A DNA stretch of 64,000 nt from assembly GCA_963701675.1 (NCBI GenBank), contig OY969623.1:7564001-7628000 (forward strand), written 5' to 3'. Positions 27,852 through 36,998 of this stretch are shown piece by piece. Origin of the DNA: G963701675 sp963701675. Lineage in GTDB: Bacteria; Planctomycetota; Planctomycetia; Gemmatales; Gemmataceae. The position numbers and the translations under genes were made by a program. The stretch's first letter is position 1; each line of letters starts with the position of its first letter. The notes beneath the pieces were generated by a model. It was not told where the DNA came from, ran no database searches, and was given only the letters and a program-made list of their open reading frames with translations.

Positions 27852-29371
27852 AGCGGCATTGGTGGTCCATGTGTTGCTTTTGCCTGGCGGCTGGTTACGC
27901 GCCGGCGGAGGAACTCAAAGTCGGTTCGAAACAGTTCACCGAATCCGTCATCCTGGGCGAAATGGCAGCGCAGTTGGCCAAGGCAACAGGCGCCGACGTT
28001 GTGCATCGACATCAGCTCGGCGGCTCCCACGTTACCTGGAGCGCGCTGCAAAGCGGCGCCATCGACGTCTACCCGGAATACACGGGGACTATTCGGCGGG
28101 AATTGCTCTCGGATCTCGACCTTAAGACCGACGACGCCTTGCGCCGCGCCCTTGCCGAGCGCGGCATCGCCATGAGTCGGCCCCTTGGATTCAACAATAC
28201 CTACGCCATTGGCATGAAGAAGGAGGTCGCGGACCGGCTTCGAATTCGCTCCATCTCCGACCTGCGCAACCATCCCGAACTTAAGTTCGGCTTCACGAAT
28301 GAAGTCATGAACCGGGCCGACGGCTGGCCTGGATTGCGTGAACGCTACGGTTTGCCGCAGCGGGATGTGCGCGGGATCGAACATGCGCTGGCCTATCCGG
28401 CACTGGAAAGTGAGGCGATCCACGCCACCGATCTTTACTCGACCGATGCGGAGATCGAGTACTACGGCCTCACGGTGCTGAAAGACGATCTTCGATTTTT
28501 TCCCTTTTATCACGCGGTCTTGCTCTACAGGGCAGACTTGCAGGACCGAGCACCGACGGCTTTGGCAGCGATGCTGAAACTCGAAGGGAGAATTTCCGAA
28601 GCGGCGATGATTGCCATGAATCGCCGCGCCATGCCGAAATCGGGCGAGCGGATTCCAGAGGAAGAAGTCGCGTTTGAGTTTCTGCGCGACCATCCGTACT
28701 TCAGCGACACGGAATTCACTCCGCCGCCGCGGGCTACTCTGGTCGAACGATTGTTCATATGGACGTTGCAACATCTCTACCTCGTCGCGATTTCGCTGGC
28801 ATCGGCGATTGTCGTCGCGGTGCCGCTCGGCATTGTCGCCGCTCGCCGGCCGGCGCTTGGGCAGGTGTTGCTCGGCGGCGCCGGGATTCTGCAAACGATT
28901 CCCGCGCTCGCGCTCTTGGTGCTCTTGATCCCGTTGTTCGGCAAAGGCGGCATTGGTCCGAAGCCGGCCATTCTCGCCTTGTTCCTCTATAGCCTGCTGC
29001 CGATCATGCGTAACACCTATGCCGGCCTTCATGACATCCCCATCCAGATACGGGAGTCGGCCCAGGCACTCGGCCTACCGGCCTGGGCACGGCTCCGGCT
29101 GATCGAACTTCCGATGGCTTCACGCTCGATCCTGGCCGGGATCAAAACGTCGGCCGTCATCAACGTGGGAACCGCCACCCTGGGCGGCCTGATCGGCGCC
29201 GGCGGCTACGGCGATCCCATCGTGACCGGACTGCGACAAAACAACATCGCCATCATCCTGGAGGGCGCGATCCCTGCCGCCGTCATGGCTCTCCTGGTTC
29301 AGGGCATCTTCGAACTCGCCGAACGCCGCCTCGTGCCACGAGGACTGCGATTGAGACTCGAATCCGCCTAA
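27848..29371 (+). CDS. Fused substrate-binding protein and permease of an osmolyte-type ABC importer
   Basis: 507 residues. A short signal-like N terminus is followed by an OpuAC/OsmF-type binding domain (KVGSKQFTESVILGEM, then a QSGAIDVYPEYTGT segment typical of quaternary-amine binders) up to about residue 290. The second half is a permease with about five helices and the EAA-type loop IRESAQALGLPAW (about residue 405). In the fused transporters of this family that I know, the permease comes first and the binding domain last; here the order is binding domain then permease. Substrates of the family are glycine betaine, choline and related osmolytes. Confidence 0.87.
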   Translation: MKRHWWSMCCFCLAAGYAPAEELKVGSKQFTESVILGEMAAQLAKATGADVVHRHQLGGSHVTWSALQSGAIDVYPEYTGTIRRELLSDLDLKTDDALRRALAERGIAMSRPLGFNNTYAIGMKKEVADRLRIRSISDLRNHPELKFGFTNEVMNRADGWPGLRERYGLPQRDVRGIEHALAYPALESEAIHATDLYSTDAEIEYYGLTVLKDDLRFFPFYHAVLLYRADLQDRAPTALAAMLKLEGRISEAAMIAMNRRAMPKSGERIPEEEVAFEFLRDHPYFSDTEFTPPPRATLVERLFIWTLQHLYLVAISLASAIVVAVPLGIVAARRPALGQVLLGGAGILQTIPALALLVLLIPLFGKGGIGPKPAILALFLYSLLPIMRNTYAGLHDIPIQIRESAQALGLPAWARLRLIELPMASRSILAGIKTSAVINVGTATLGGLIGAGGYGDPIVTGLRQNNIAIILEGAIPAAVMALLVQGIFELAERRLVPRGLRLRLESA

Positions 29372-29428
29372 AACCATCGTGGTTTTTCCACATGAAAGCG
29401 TCGCGAACAGAGTTGAGGCTGAATAAGG

Positions 29429-29524
29429 GGCGAGCCGGGAGCGTTAGCGACTGGAGGCTATCCGAAATGGACGCACAGCTCCTCGCGCTCGTCTAACTCC
29501 GGTCGCTAACTCTGCCGGCTCGCC
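29429..29524. repeat. Imperfect inverted repeat, REP-like hairpin
   Basis: The 28-base arms at 29429-29456 and 29497-29524 are reverse complements with 25 of 28 matches; the left arm begins GGCGAGCCGGGAGCGTTAG. The 40-base loop holds no gene. The GAGCCGGnAGnGTTAGCGAC word looks like a dispersed extragenic palindrome. It follows the transporter operon, where it might also act as a terminator or mRNA-stabilising hairpin. Confidence 0.65.
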
Positions 29525-29602
29525 AACGAATCGAACGGTGATGTATCGAAACCCGGGGACCATGCGCCCTGCTTTCAAAACCGAAAAACGTTAATTATTC
29601 CC

Positions 29603-29631
29603 TTGACAATCTTTGGTACGAGAATGAGAAT
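29603..29631 (+). promoter_or_regulatory. Candidate sigma-70 promoter for the NRPS locus
   Basis: A perfect TTGACA (29603-29608) is followed after 17 bp by GAGAAT (4 of 6 to the -10 consensus). The -10 overlaps a GAGAATGAGAAT direct repeat (29620-29631 region) that has some likeness to a Fur site, but the second half of such a site is missing. The predicted transcript would have a leader of about 340 bases before the NRPS start. Confidence 0.45.
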
Positions 29632-29788
29632 GCTTCGTGGCTGGGGGATTTACTCAAAAACCTGGAAATCGGACAGGAAGACGGGTCATCGTCACGAGTG
29701 ACTCATGCGTCGCTGAGGGAAACCCGGCGGCACCCTTCGACCCACGGTGTCTCGCTTCAGTCCGATGCGGAAATCAGGTAGAGGCAAT

Positions 29789-29851
29789 GTAGGTCGGTTT
29801 CCCCAGGAACACAGACCTGCTGTAATCGCAGGGGCGCCGGGCGCTCCTTTT
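29789..29851 (+). terminator. Leader hairpins with a terminator-like stem before the NRPS gene (possible attenuator)
   Basis: A GC-rich stem, GGGGCGC (29831-29837) with GCGCTCC (29841-29847) and a 3-base loop, is followed by TTTT (29848-29851), as in an intrinsic terminator, yet it lies upstream of the NRPS gene. Just before it two shorter stems exclude each other: 29789-29795 with 29814-29820, and 29816-29820 with 29828-29832. The second would also take two bases of the terminator arm. This is the layout of an attenuator or riboswitch expression platform. I cannot assign the upstream leader (29632-29788) to a known riboswitch class. Confidence 0.4.
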
Positions 29852-29983
29852 CTACCTCCCTAGACCTGATCACCCGCACATGGACGTTCCGTGATTCGCA
29901 ATACCGGCGATGGCCGCGCCAGTATCGTGTCGCCCAAACCAGTGGCTGCCTCGCAGGCCTACGAGGCGGGTGGGGAGTTTTGT

Positions 29984-32900
29984 ATGAAAGACGGCTCCAA
30001 GCAGGGGCGTGACCTCGCGGTCGAGGATAGACCTACCATCACCGGGCACCGACCCGGATTCGTCGCGTCGAAATCGAAGACCTTTCCCCTCTCGTCAGCG
30101 CAACAGCGTTTGTGGGTACTTGAACAGCTTGAGCCCGGCAACCCGGCATCCAATGTATCTGCCGTGTTGCGATTGAACGGGCTGCTCGATGTTCGTGCAC
30201 TTCAGCAGGCGATCAATCACGTTGTCCGCCGCCACGAGGCACTCCGCAGCACGGCGCAGGTTGTCCACGAGGAACCGATGCAGGTCGTGACATCGGCCAT
30301 GACGATCTCCTTGGCCGTCCTGGACCTGCAAAGCAACGCCGAAACCGAGCCGAAGGCGGAAATCGAACGGCTGGTGGCGCAGGAAAGTCGACGTCGGTTC
30401 AATCTCTCCAAAGAGCCACTGATTCGGGCCTTGCTTCTCCGGCTTGAGCCGCGAGAACACGTGCTGTCGCTGACCGTGCATCGGTTTGTGGCGGACCTTT
30501 GGTCGATCGGCGTTATCATCCGCGAAATTGCCGCGCTTTACGACGCGGCCGCCAATCGCCGAACGTCGACGCTCCTGGAGTCATACACGTCCTACGGCGA
30601 CTTTGCTACGCGGCAACGAGAGTGGTTGCGCACCGCTGACGCACGCCGGCAACTTAACTACTGGAAGAACCGCCTGGCCAACTTGCCGCCGGCACTGGAA
30701 CTACCCACGGATCGGCCGCGCGCGGCAGTGCAACACTTCGAAGGCGCACGGCACTGCTTTGGGATGCCCGCGGACCTGACGCAACGCTTGAATCGACTAA
30801 GCAGTAACGAAGGCGTGCTGTTGTCAACCACGCTTCTGACTGCGTTTCATACACTCCTGCAACGCTACAGCGGACAGGAGGATATTCCGGTCGGCGTGTT
30901 GGTCCCCAATCGTGCCCGGCTGGAGATGGAGGGGGCGGTAGGATTCTTCGACAATCTGCTGGTCATTCGCGCCGACCTGTCGGGCGATCCGACGTTTCGC
31001 AAGCTGCTCGGCCACGTCCGAGACATTAGCCGTGAAGGTTACGCCCACCCGGATTTGCCCTTCGAGGTGCTGGTCGAGGAGCTGCAATCGCATCCGGAAC
31101 TCAGCCGAAATCCGCTGGTTCAAGTATTGTTCACTTTCCATGCGACGCCGCTGCCGACGCCGCGCTCGGCCGGTGTTACGTTCACACCGGTTGCGGTCGA
31201 CGGTGACGCGGTGCCTTGCGATATCTCGCTGGAAATGGTTCAAACCTCGGCGGGACTCGTCGGAAGGATTAAGTTCAATCGGCAGCTCTTCGACGCAACA
31301 TCGATTGTTCGGCTGGCCGATCACTATCAGAGTCTGCTGGAGAACATCGCGACGAATCCCGATCGGCCGCTTTCCCAACTGGCCCTGATGGACCCAACCG
31401 AGCGCCGCCGGATGCTGGTCGATTGGAACAACACGCGCGTGCAGTTTCCGCCGGCGGCTTGCATCCACCGCCTTATCGAACAGCAAGTCGAACGGACGCC
31501 GAAGGCTACCGCGCTGGTATTCGGCAAACAGCATTTGACGTATGACGAGTTGAACTTTCGGGCCAACCAGCTGGCGAGGCATCTGCGCACGGCTGGCGTG
31601 GGTCCAAACGTGCTGGTGGCTATCTGCGCCGAGCGCTCGGTCGAGATCATTGTTGGGTTGCTCGGAATTCTGAAGGCCGGCGGCGCCTATGTGCCGCTCG
31701 ATCCGGGAATCCCGCCTGAACGTCAACGGTTCATCCTCGAGGATTGCCGTGCCCCCGTCGTTCTGACCCAGGAGCGATTGGCGCCGCAGCTGCCGGCGAT
31801 AGCACGGGCACAGGTGCTGCGGCTGGACGCCGATTGGGAAAAGGTTGCGAGGCAGAGTGGTGAGAATCTTCCGGACGGCGCGACGCCGGATTGTCTCGCC
31901 TACGTCATCTATACGTCTGGATCCACGGGCAAACCCAAAGGCGTTCTCATCCCTCACCGCGGCATCGTCAATACGCTGCGGTGGCGGTTGCTGGCATTTC
32001 CGATGGGGCCCAACGATCATGCGCTGCATACGATTTCGTTTGATTTCGACGCTTCGGTCTGCGGCACGTTCGCGCCGTTGATCGGTGGCGCGTGTTTGCA
32101 CTTGCTGGAACCCGGCGCCCATCGTGATCCGGGATTTATTGTTCGCCTCGCGGCCGCCAAGGGCGTCACGCATTTGCTGCAGCCCACGGCTTTGCTGCGA
32201 ATACTTCTCCAAGCACGAGACCTGGAGCGCTGCACGGAGCTACGCCAACTGTTCTGCGGCGGCGAAGCGCTTACAGTCGAAACACAGAATCGACTTTTTG
32301 AGCGGCTGCCGGCTGCGAATCTTACCAACCTCTACGGTCCGACCGAGATTTCGGTTGATGCTACCTACTGGACCTGCCGTCGCGGCGATTTGGTGGTGCC
32401 CATCGGCAAGCCGCCTGCGAACGTGCAGTGCTACGTTCTCGATGCCCATCGGCAACCCGCGCCGATTGGTGTGCCCGGCGAACTCTATGTCGGCGGGGCG
32501 GGCCTGGCGTGGGGTTACCTGAATCGGCCCGATCTGACGGCAGAAAAGTTCGTGCCCGACACGTTCGGCACGAACCCCGGGGCACGGCTCTACCGCACCG
32601 GCGATCTTTGTCGTTGGCTGCCCGATGGCTCATTGGACTTCCTAGGCCGAATCGATCATCAAGTAAAGATACGCGGCGTGCGGATCGAACCGGGTGAAGT
32701 CGAGTCGGCAGTGCAGCGTTATCCCGCCGTGCATGAGGCCTTGGTCGTGGCACGTGAGTATGGCCCGGGCGACAAACGGCTGGTTGCATATGTGGTGCCG
32801 CGGCAAGTGGGCGCCGCGATCGACGGCGAACTGCGACGGTATCTCCAGAGCGAGCTACCGGAATATATGGTGCCGGCCGGGATCGTCGTGCTGGATTCCT

Positions 32901-35149
32901 TCCCGCGAGCGCCGAACGGCAAGATCGAAATGAAGGCCCTGCCGGCGCCGGACAATGCCCAAACTGATGAAACCAAGTCGTTCGAGGAGCCTCATACGCC
33001 GCTCGAACAGTACATTACCGACACCTGGAACGAAATTCTGGGTGTGCCGCGGATTGGGAGGAAGGACCACTTCTTTGACCTGGGCGGCAATTCCATTCAA
33101 GGCGCGATCCTTATTCACAAGCTCCAGGAGAAGCTTAACGAATTCGTTTATACCGTGGCCATCTACGACGCCCCGACTGTCGATCAACTCGCGCGGTACT
33201 TGAGTGAGAATTATCCGGACGCGGTCGAACGGTTGTTTGGTTCTGAGTCTTTAGTTGCCACCGACGCCGATCACGGGTTGATCGATGAAGCGAAGGTGGC
33301 GACGCTCCGCCGCGTCATCCGGGCGTTGCCCGCGCGGACTTGGCCGGCCGGCGCGAAGAACCCATCGGCGGTGTTCATTCTTTCGCCGCCGCGGTCGGGA
33401 TCGACATTGTCGCGCGTGATGCTCGGTGGGCATCCGCGCCTGTTCGCGCCGCCGGAACTGCAATTGTTGAACTTTAACACTTTGGCGGAACGCAAAGCGG
33501 TGTTGTCGACGGAGCGTGATCGGTTCTGGCTTGACGGAACCGTGCGGGCCCTGATGGAGATCAAGCAGTGCGAAGCAGACGAAGCCACGCGGATCATGGA
33601 AGATTGTGAGAAGCGCGGGCTGACGGTGAAAGAATTCTACCGACTCGCCCAAGAATGGCTCGGCGAAAACATCTTCGTAGAAAAGACGCCCACCTATGCC
33701 TTGGAGTTGTCGATCCTTCGCCGGGCAGAGGAAGATTTCGAAAACGTCCGTTACATCCATTTGATACGCCATCCCAATGCGATGATTGCCTCTTTCGAGG
33801 AGGCACGGCTGCACGTGTTCTTTCCGCCGTTTTTCACCGGCGAGCATCCATTTAGCGCTCGGCAACTGGCCGAGCTCGTTTGGCTCATCAACCATCAGAA
33901 CATTATCCGTTTCTTGAAGGACATTCCTGCGGAACGGCAGTCTCGCGTATCCTTCGAAGAGTTGGTGACCAAACCCGAAAAAGTCATGGAAGATGTCGCG
34001 AATTTCCTCGGCCTTGAGTTCCACCCGCACATGGCCGACCCGTACAAACAAGGGGAAAAATCGCGGATGACCGACGCCATCCACCCGATGGCGCGTATGC
34101 TCGGCGATGTGAAGTTCCACAAACACAAGGGCGTCAATGCCAACGCGGCAGACCGCGCCAAGGAGCAATCCAAGGTGCCGCTGGGCGAAGTAACTCGCTC
34201 GGTTGCCCGCCAACTCGGGTACTCGATGGATGAAGAAGACCGCTATGCGGCGGAGTATGTGGCGACACAATCCACTGCGTCGCCTCGACCGACGATGAGC
34301 AAAGGCGAGCGCCACGCATCATTGGTGGGAATTCAACCGCGTGGAAGCCGGCCGCCGTTCTTCTGCGTCCACCCGGCCGGCGGAACGGTGTTTTGTTATT
34401 CGGCTTTGGCGCGGCAGTTGGGAACCGAACAACCGTTCTTCGGTCTACAGTCGCAGGGGTTAAACGGCGAGCAACCGCCCCATTCGCGGCTGGAAGATAT
34501 GGCAACGGAATACATCGCCGCCATGCGCTCGCTCAAGCCGAATGGGCCGTACCTCATCGGCGGCTGGTCGATCGGCGGGGTTGTTGCGTTCGAAATGGCG
34601 CGCCAGTTGGAAAAGGCTGGGCAAGCGGTTGACTTGATCGCGCTCATCGACAGCGACTTTCCGGAAAAGAACCCGCCCAAGCTCGACCCCGTGAAATTCC
34701 TCATCGAATTCGCACTGCATAGTGGCCTCGATGTGACTATCGATGAATTGCTGCCGTTGTCGACCGAGGAACAACTGGTGATCGTACTCGACAAGGCCAA
34801 GAAAGCGGGCCTCTTTCCTGCTGAGCTCAAGGTCAGCGAGTTCGGTCACGTATTCCGAAACTACGCCCAAGTCTTCGAGGCGAACATTCGCGCGACCCGT
34901 GCCTATGAGCCGACCTCGGCCCGGAATCACGTGGTTTTGTTCCGCGCGAGTGAACTGGCCGAGTCCGTGGCCTACGAACCCAAATACTACTGGGCCGATC
35001 TCGTACCCGTCGTCGAAACGCGTCGAGTTCCCGGCGACCACTACACCATTCTGCGCGAACCGAACGTCTCGACACTCGCCCGGCACCTTGAAGCGGCACT
35101 GCACGCGGCAACCCCGGCCAACGGGGCCATGTCCGTTTCGGTGGTGTAG
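29984..35149 (+). CDS. Single-module NRPS with embedded sulfotransferase: C(degenerate)-A-T-ST-TE
   Basis: Domains in order, by DNA position: condensation (about 30080-31400), adenylation (31460-32960, with YVIYTSGSTGKPKG, YGPTE, YRTGD and the lysine motif NGKIEMK), carrier (about 33000-33210, phosphopantetheine serine in LGGNS at 33092), PAPS sulfotransferase (about 33360-34240, with PPRSGST and LIRHPNAMIASFEEA) and a type I thioesterase (about 34320-35100, nucleophile in GWSIGG at 34568). The condensation HHxxxDG motif reads HRFVADL (30479-30499), so the catalytic histidine is Arg; its other motifs are kept. By eye the adenylation pocket reads D-A-C-L-F-G-L-V-D-K, which I cannot match to a substrate. 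The ATG at 29984 has a GGGGAG site 6 bases upstream; the frame is open to a GTG at 29891. Confidence 0.9.
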   Translation: MKDGSKQGRDLAVEDRPTITGHRPGFVASKSKTFPLSSAQQRLWVLEQLEPGNPASNVSAVLRLNGLLDVRALQQAINHVVRRHEALRSTAQVVHEEPMQVVTSAMTISLAVLDLQSNAETEPKAEIERLVAQESRRRFNLSKEPLIRALLLRLEPREHVLSLTVHRFVADLWSIGVIIREIAALYDAAANRRTSTLLESYTSYGDFATRQREWLRTADARRQLNYWKNRLANLPPALELPTDRPRAAVQHFEGARHCFGMPADLTQRLNRLSSNEGVLLSTTLLTAFHTLLQRYSGQEDIPVGVLVPNRARLEMEGAVGFFDNLLVIRADLSGDPTFRKLLGHVRDISREGYAHPDLPFEVLVEELQSHPELSRNPLVQVLFTFHATPLPTPRSAGVTFTPVAVDGDAVPCDISLEMVQTSAGLVGRIKFNRQLFDATSIVRLADHYQSLLENIATNPDRPLSQLALMDPTERRRMLVDWNNTRVQFPPAACIHRLIEQQVERTPKATALVFGKQHLTYDELNFRANQLARHLRTAGVGPNVLVAICAERSVEIIVGLLGILKAGGAYVPLDPGIPPERQRFILEDCRAPVVLTQERLAPQLPAIARAQVLRLDADWEKVARQSGENLPDGATPDCLAYVIYTSGSTGKPKGVLIPHRGIVNTLRWRLLAFPMGPNDHALHTISFDFDASVCGTFAPLIGGACLHLLEPGAHRDPGFIVRLAAAKGVTHLLQPTALLRILLQARDLERCTELRQLFCGGEALTVETQNRLFERLPAANLTNLYGPTEISVDATYWTCRRGDLVVPIGKPPANVQCYVLDAHRQPAPIGVPGELYVGGAGLAWGYLNRPDLTAEKFVPDTFGTNPGARLYRTGDLCRWLPDGSLDFLGRIDHQVKIRGVRIEPGEVESAVQRYPAVHEALVVAREYGPGDKRLVAYVVPRQVGAAIDGELRRYLQSELPEYMVPAGIVVLDSFPRAPNGKIEMKALPAPDNAQTDETKSFEEPHTPLEQYITDTWNEILGVPRIGRKDHFFDLGGNSIQGAILIHKLQEKLNEFVYTVAIYDAPTVDQLARYLSENYPDAVERLFGSESLVATDADHGLIDEAKVATLRRVIRALPARTWPAGAKNPSAVFILSPPRSGSTLSRVMLGGHPRLFAPPELQLLNFNTLAERKAVLSTERDRFWLDGTVRALMEIKQCEADEATRIMEDCEKRGLTVKEFYRLAQEWLGENIFVEKTPTYALELSILRRAEEDFENVRYIHLIRHPNAMIASFEEARLHVFFPPFFTGEHPFSARQLAELVWLINHQNIIRFLKDIPAERQSRVSFEELVTKPEKVMEDVANFLGLEFHPHMADPYKQGEKSRMTDAIHPMARMLGDVKFHKHKGVNANAADRAKEQSKVPLGEVTRSVARQLGYSMDEEDRYAAEYVATQSTASPRPTMSKGERHASLVGIQPRGSRPPFFCVHPAGGTVFCYSALARQLGTEQPFFGLQSQGLNGEQPPHSRLEDMATEYIAAMRSLKPNGPYLIGGWSIGGVVAFEMARQLEKAGQAVDLIALIDSDFPEKNPPKLDPVKFLIEFALHSGLDVTIDELLPLSTEEQLVIVLDKAKKAGLFPAELKVSEFGHVFRNYAQVFEANIRATRAYEPTSARNHVVLFRASELAESVAYEPKYYWADLVPVVETRRVPGDHYTILREPNVSTLARHLEAALHAATPANGAMSVSVV

Positions 35150-35199
35150 AATATCTAGAGTACCTTGATTCCCAGCCTGCAAACTTTCAGGAGGCGTTC

Positions 35200-35433
35200 A
35201 TGAGCGCCCATGACGAAGAAGACAAAACGATCTACCGCGTGGTCGTGAATCACGAAGAACAATACTCGATCTGGCCGTCTCACATGGAGATTCCTGCCGG
35301 CTGGAAACAGGTCGGCAACCCCGGAAGCAAGACCGAGTGTCTGGAGCGCGTTAAAGAGCTTTGGACCGACATGCGTCCTCTGAGCGTGCGCAAGCAAATG
35401 GAGGCGCAACAAGGCTCAGCAGGAACTACGTAG
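35200..35433 (+). CDS. MbtH-like NRPS accessory protein
   Basis: 77 residues with the family signature N-H-E-E-Q-Y-S-I-W-P and P-A-G-W-K-x-V-G, and the conserved W-T-D-M-R-P-L-S end. MbtH proteins bind the adenylation domain and are needed for its folding or activity. An AGGAGG site lies 9 bases before the ATG. Its place 50 bp after the NRPS gene and before the type II thioesterase shows the partner: the single adenylation domain of that NRPS. Confidence 0.95.
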   Translation: MSAHDEEDKTIYRVVVNHEEQYSIWPSHMEIPAGWKQVGNPGSKTECLERVKELWTDMRPLSVRKQMEAQQGSAGTT

Positions 35434-35469
35434 GGGGTAGACCGAGCGGACTTCGAGAAATCGCGCTTC

Positions 35470-36213
35470 ATGTCGCTGACCACTCCGTGGCTGATCAGGT
35501 CAAAACCGAACCCCGGCGCCGAGCTACGCTTGTTCTGTTTCCCATTTGCCGGAGGTGGGGCGTCGGTCTTCCGAAACTGGTGGCGGCAACTTCCCGCTCA
35601 CACCGAAATCTGTGCCGTTCAGCTTTCCGGCCGTGAATCACGGTTCCGTGAGCGTCCCTTCACGCAACTCGGTCCGCTGGTGGAACGTCTCGCCACGGAA
35701 CTTCGGCCCTTTCTGGAACAACCGTTCGCGTTCTTCGGCCATAGCATGGGCACGCTTGTCGGGTTTGAATTGGCACGGCTTCTGCGGCGAACGGCTCGGC
35801 CTCTCCCCGAGCGGTTGATCATGTCCGCCCGGCGGGCGCCGCACATTCCGTCGGCCGACACGCCGGCTCACCCATTGCCCGACTCTGAATTTCGCGATCG
35901 CCTGCGACGGCTCAGCGGTACACTGAATCCGGTTCTCGAAAACACCGAGTTGTTTGAACTCATGCAGCCGATGCTTCGCGCCGACTTTGAAATCGTTGAG
36001 ACGTACCGTTATAAAGAAGAACCACCACTTGACGTGCCGATCACGGCGTTCGGCGGTTTGGACGATTCGATGGTTGCCCGGGAGCAACTGGAAGCGTGGC
36101 GGCAGCACACGACGGGAGCGTTTCGGCTTCGGATGTTGCCCGGCCATCATTTATTCATTCAAACGGAAGAACAACAGTTTCTAAGTCAACTAAGTGAAGA
36201 ATTGTGCAACTAG
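35470..36213 (+). CDS. Type II thioesterase
   Basis: A 247-residue alpha/beta hydrolase of the GrsT/RifR kind. It has FPFAGGGASVF near the start, the nucleophile elbow GHSMG, the aspartate in GGLDDSM and the histidine in LPGHHLF. Stand-alone enzymes of this type clear mis-loaded or stalled acyl groups from carrier proteins. The end overlaps the GTG start of the phosphopantetheinyl transferase gene by 10 bases. Confidence 0.93.
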   Translation: MSLTTPWLIRSKPNPGAELRLFCFPFAGGGASVFRNWWRQLPAHTEICAVQLSGRESRFRERPFTQLGPLVERLATELRPFLEQPFAFFGHSMGTLVGFELARLLRRTARPLPERLIMSARRAPHIPSADTPAHPLPDSEFRDRLRRLSGTLNPVLENTELFELMQPMLRADFEIVETYRYKEEPPLDVPITAFGGLDDSMVAREQLEAWRQHTTGAFRLRMLPGHHLFIQTEEQQFLSQLSEELCN

Positions 36214-36998
36214 AAACCCTAAGTGCGGCTACCACGAGTTCCGACGACGAGGCGATTTGGCAGACAATGTCGTCGCAGCCGCCGCTGGTCCGCGACACCG
36301 TACACATTTGGCGAGCGCCGTTGGATCGTGACGAGAATACCGTCGATCGGTTGTTTTGCACGCTGGCCGCCGAGGAACAAGGGCGAGCCCAGCGGTTTCA
36401 TTTCACCGAAGACCGGCGTCGCTTTACGGTGGCGCGCGGCACATTGCGGGCACTTCTGGCGCGGTATCTTCGTGTTGACCCATCCAGCATTTCTTTCTCC
36501 TACAACGGTTACGGCAAACCATCGCTGCGAGATTACGACTCACTGCGATTCAATGTCAGCCACTCCGGCGGTGTCGCGCTCTATGCGATTGGCTGGGAAC
36601 GAGAAGTTGGAGTCGATGTCGAGCGCTTGCGCCCCGAGTTTGCGGGGGAGGCGATCGCCGAACGATTCTTTTCCGCGAATGAGGTCGCGGCCCTGAAGAG
36701 TCTGCCGCGGTCCGCCCTGGTCCGGGCTTTTTTCGATTGTTGGACCCGAAAGGAAGCGTACATCAAGGCCCGCGGTAAGGGGCTTTCCATCCCGCTCGAT
36801 CAATTCGACGTGACATTGACTCCGAACGAGTCCCCCGCCATACGGGCCGACCGCGACTCACCCACTGAAACCGGCCGTTGGAGCCTATGGGGGCTGTCTC
36901 CGGGTCTCGGTTTCGCCGGCGCCGCGGCGATTGAAGGTCACGATTGCCAGCTTTGGTGCGGCCAATGGCCGGACGAAATTCCGATTTCTTCGCAATAA
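36204..36998 (+). CDS. 4'-phosphopantetheinyl transferase, Sfp type
   Basis: It moves phosphopantetheine from CoA to the serine of a carrier protein, turning the apo into the holo form. The Mg-binding motif GVDVER and the second motif WTRKEAYIKARGKG are clear, together with the N-terminal FNVSHSGG stretch. It begins with GTG inside the end of the thioesterase gene. The first 20 or so residues are not family-like, so a later start (for example the ATG at about 36267) is possible. Its likely target is the carrier domain of the NRPS upstream. Confidence 0.93.
   Translation: MQLETLSAATTSSDDEAIWQTMSSQPPLVRDTVHIWRAPLDRDENTVDRLFCTLAAEEQGRAQRFHFTEDRRRFTVARGTLRALLARYLRVDPSSISFSYNGYGKPSLRDYDSLRFNVSHSGGVALYAIGWEREVGVDVERLRPEFAGEAIAERFFSANEVAALKSLPRSALVRAFFDCWTRKEAYIKARGKGLSIPLDQFDVTLTPNESPAIRADRDSPTETGRWSLWGLSPGLGFAGAAAIEGHDCQLWCGQWPDEIPISSQ

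Noticed and set aside
27341..29032. 563-residue open frame on the minus strand
   Set aside because: It lies opposite the ABC transporter genes, has a composition rich in Arg, His and Gln, and shows no family motif. It is a shadow of the real genes.
29620..29640. Possible Fur box at the NRPS promoter
   Set aside because: GAGAATGAGAAT matches the first part of the site only; about 12 of 19 positions fit and the inverted half is absent. Nothing else in the locus shows a siderophore.
29690..29800. Possible cobalamin riboswitch in the NRPS leader
   Set aside because: An AATCAGGTAGAGGC stretch recalls the B12 box, and GGGAA occurs before it, but the spacing and the other conserved blocks do not fit.
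30824..32212. 462-residue open frame on the minus strand inside the NRPS gene
   Set aside because: It is antisense to the condensation and adenylation domains, which are clearly coding. No motif is seen.
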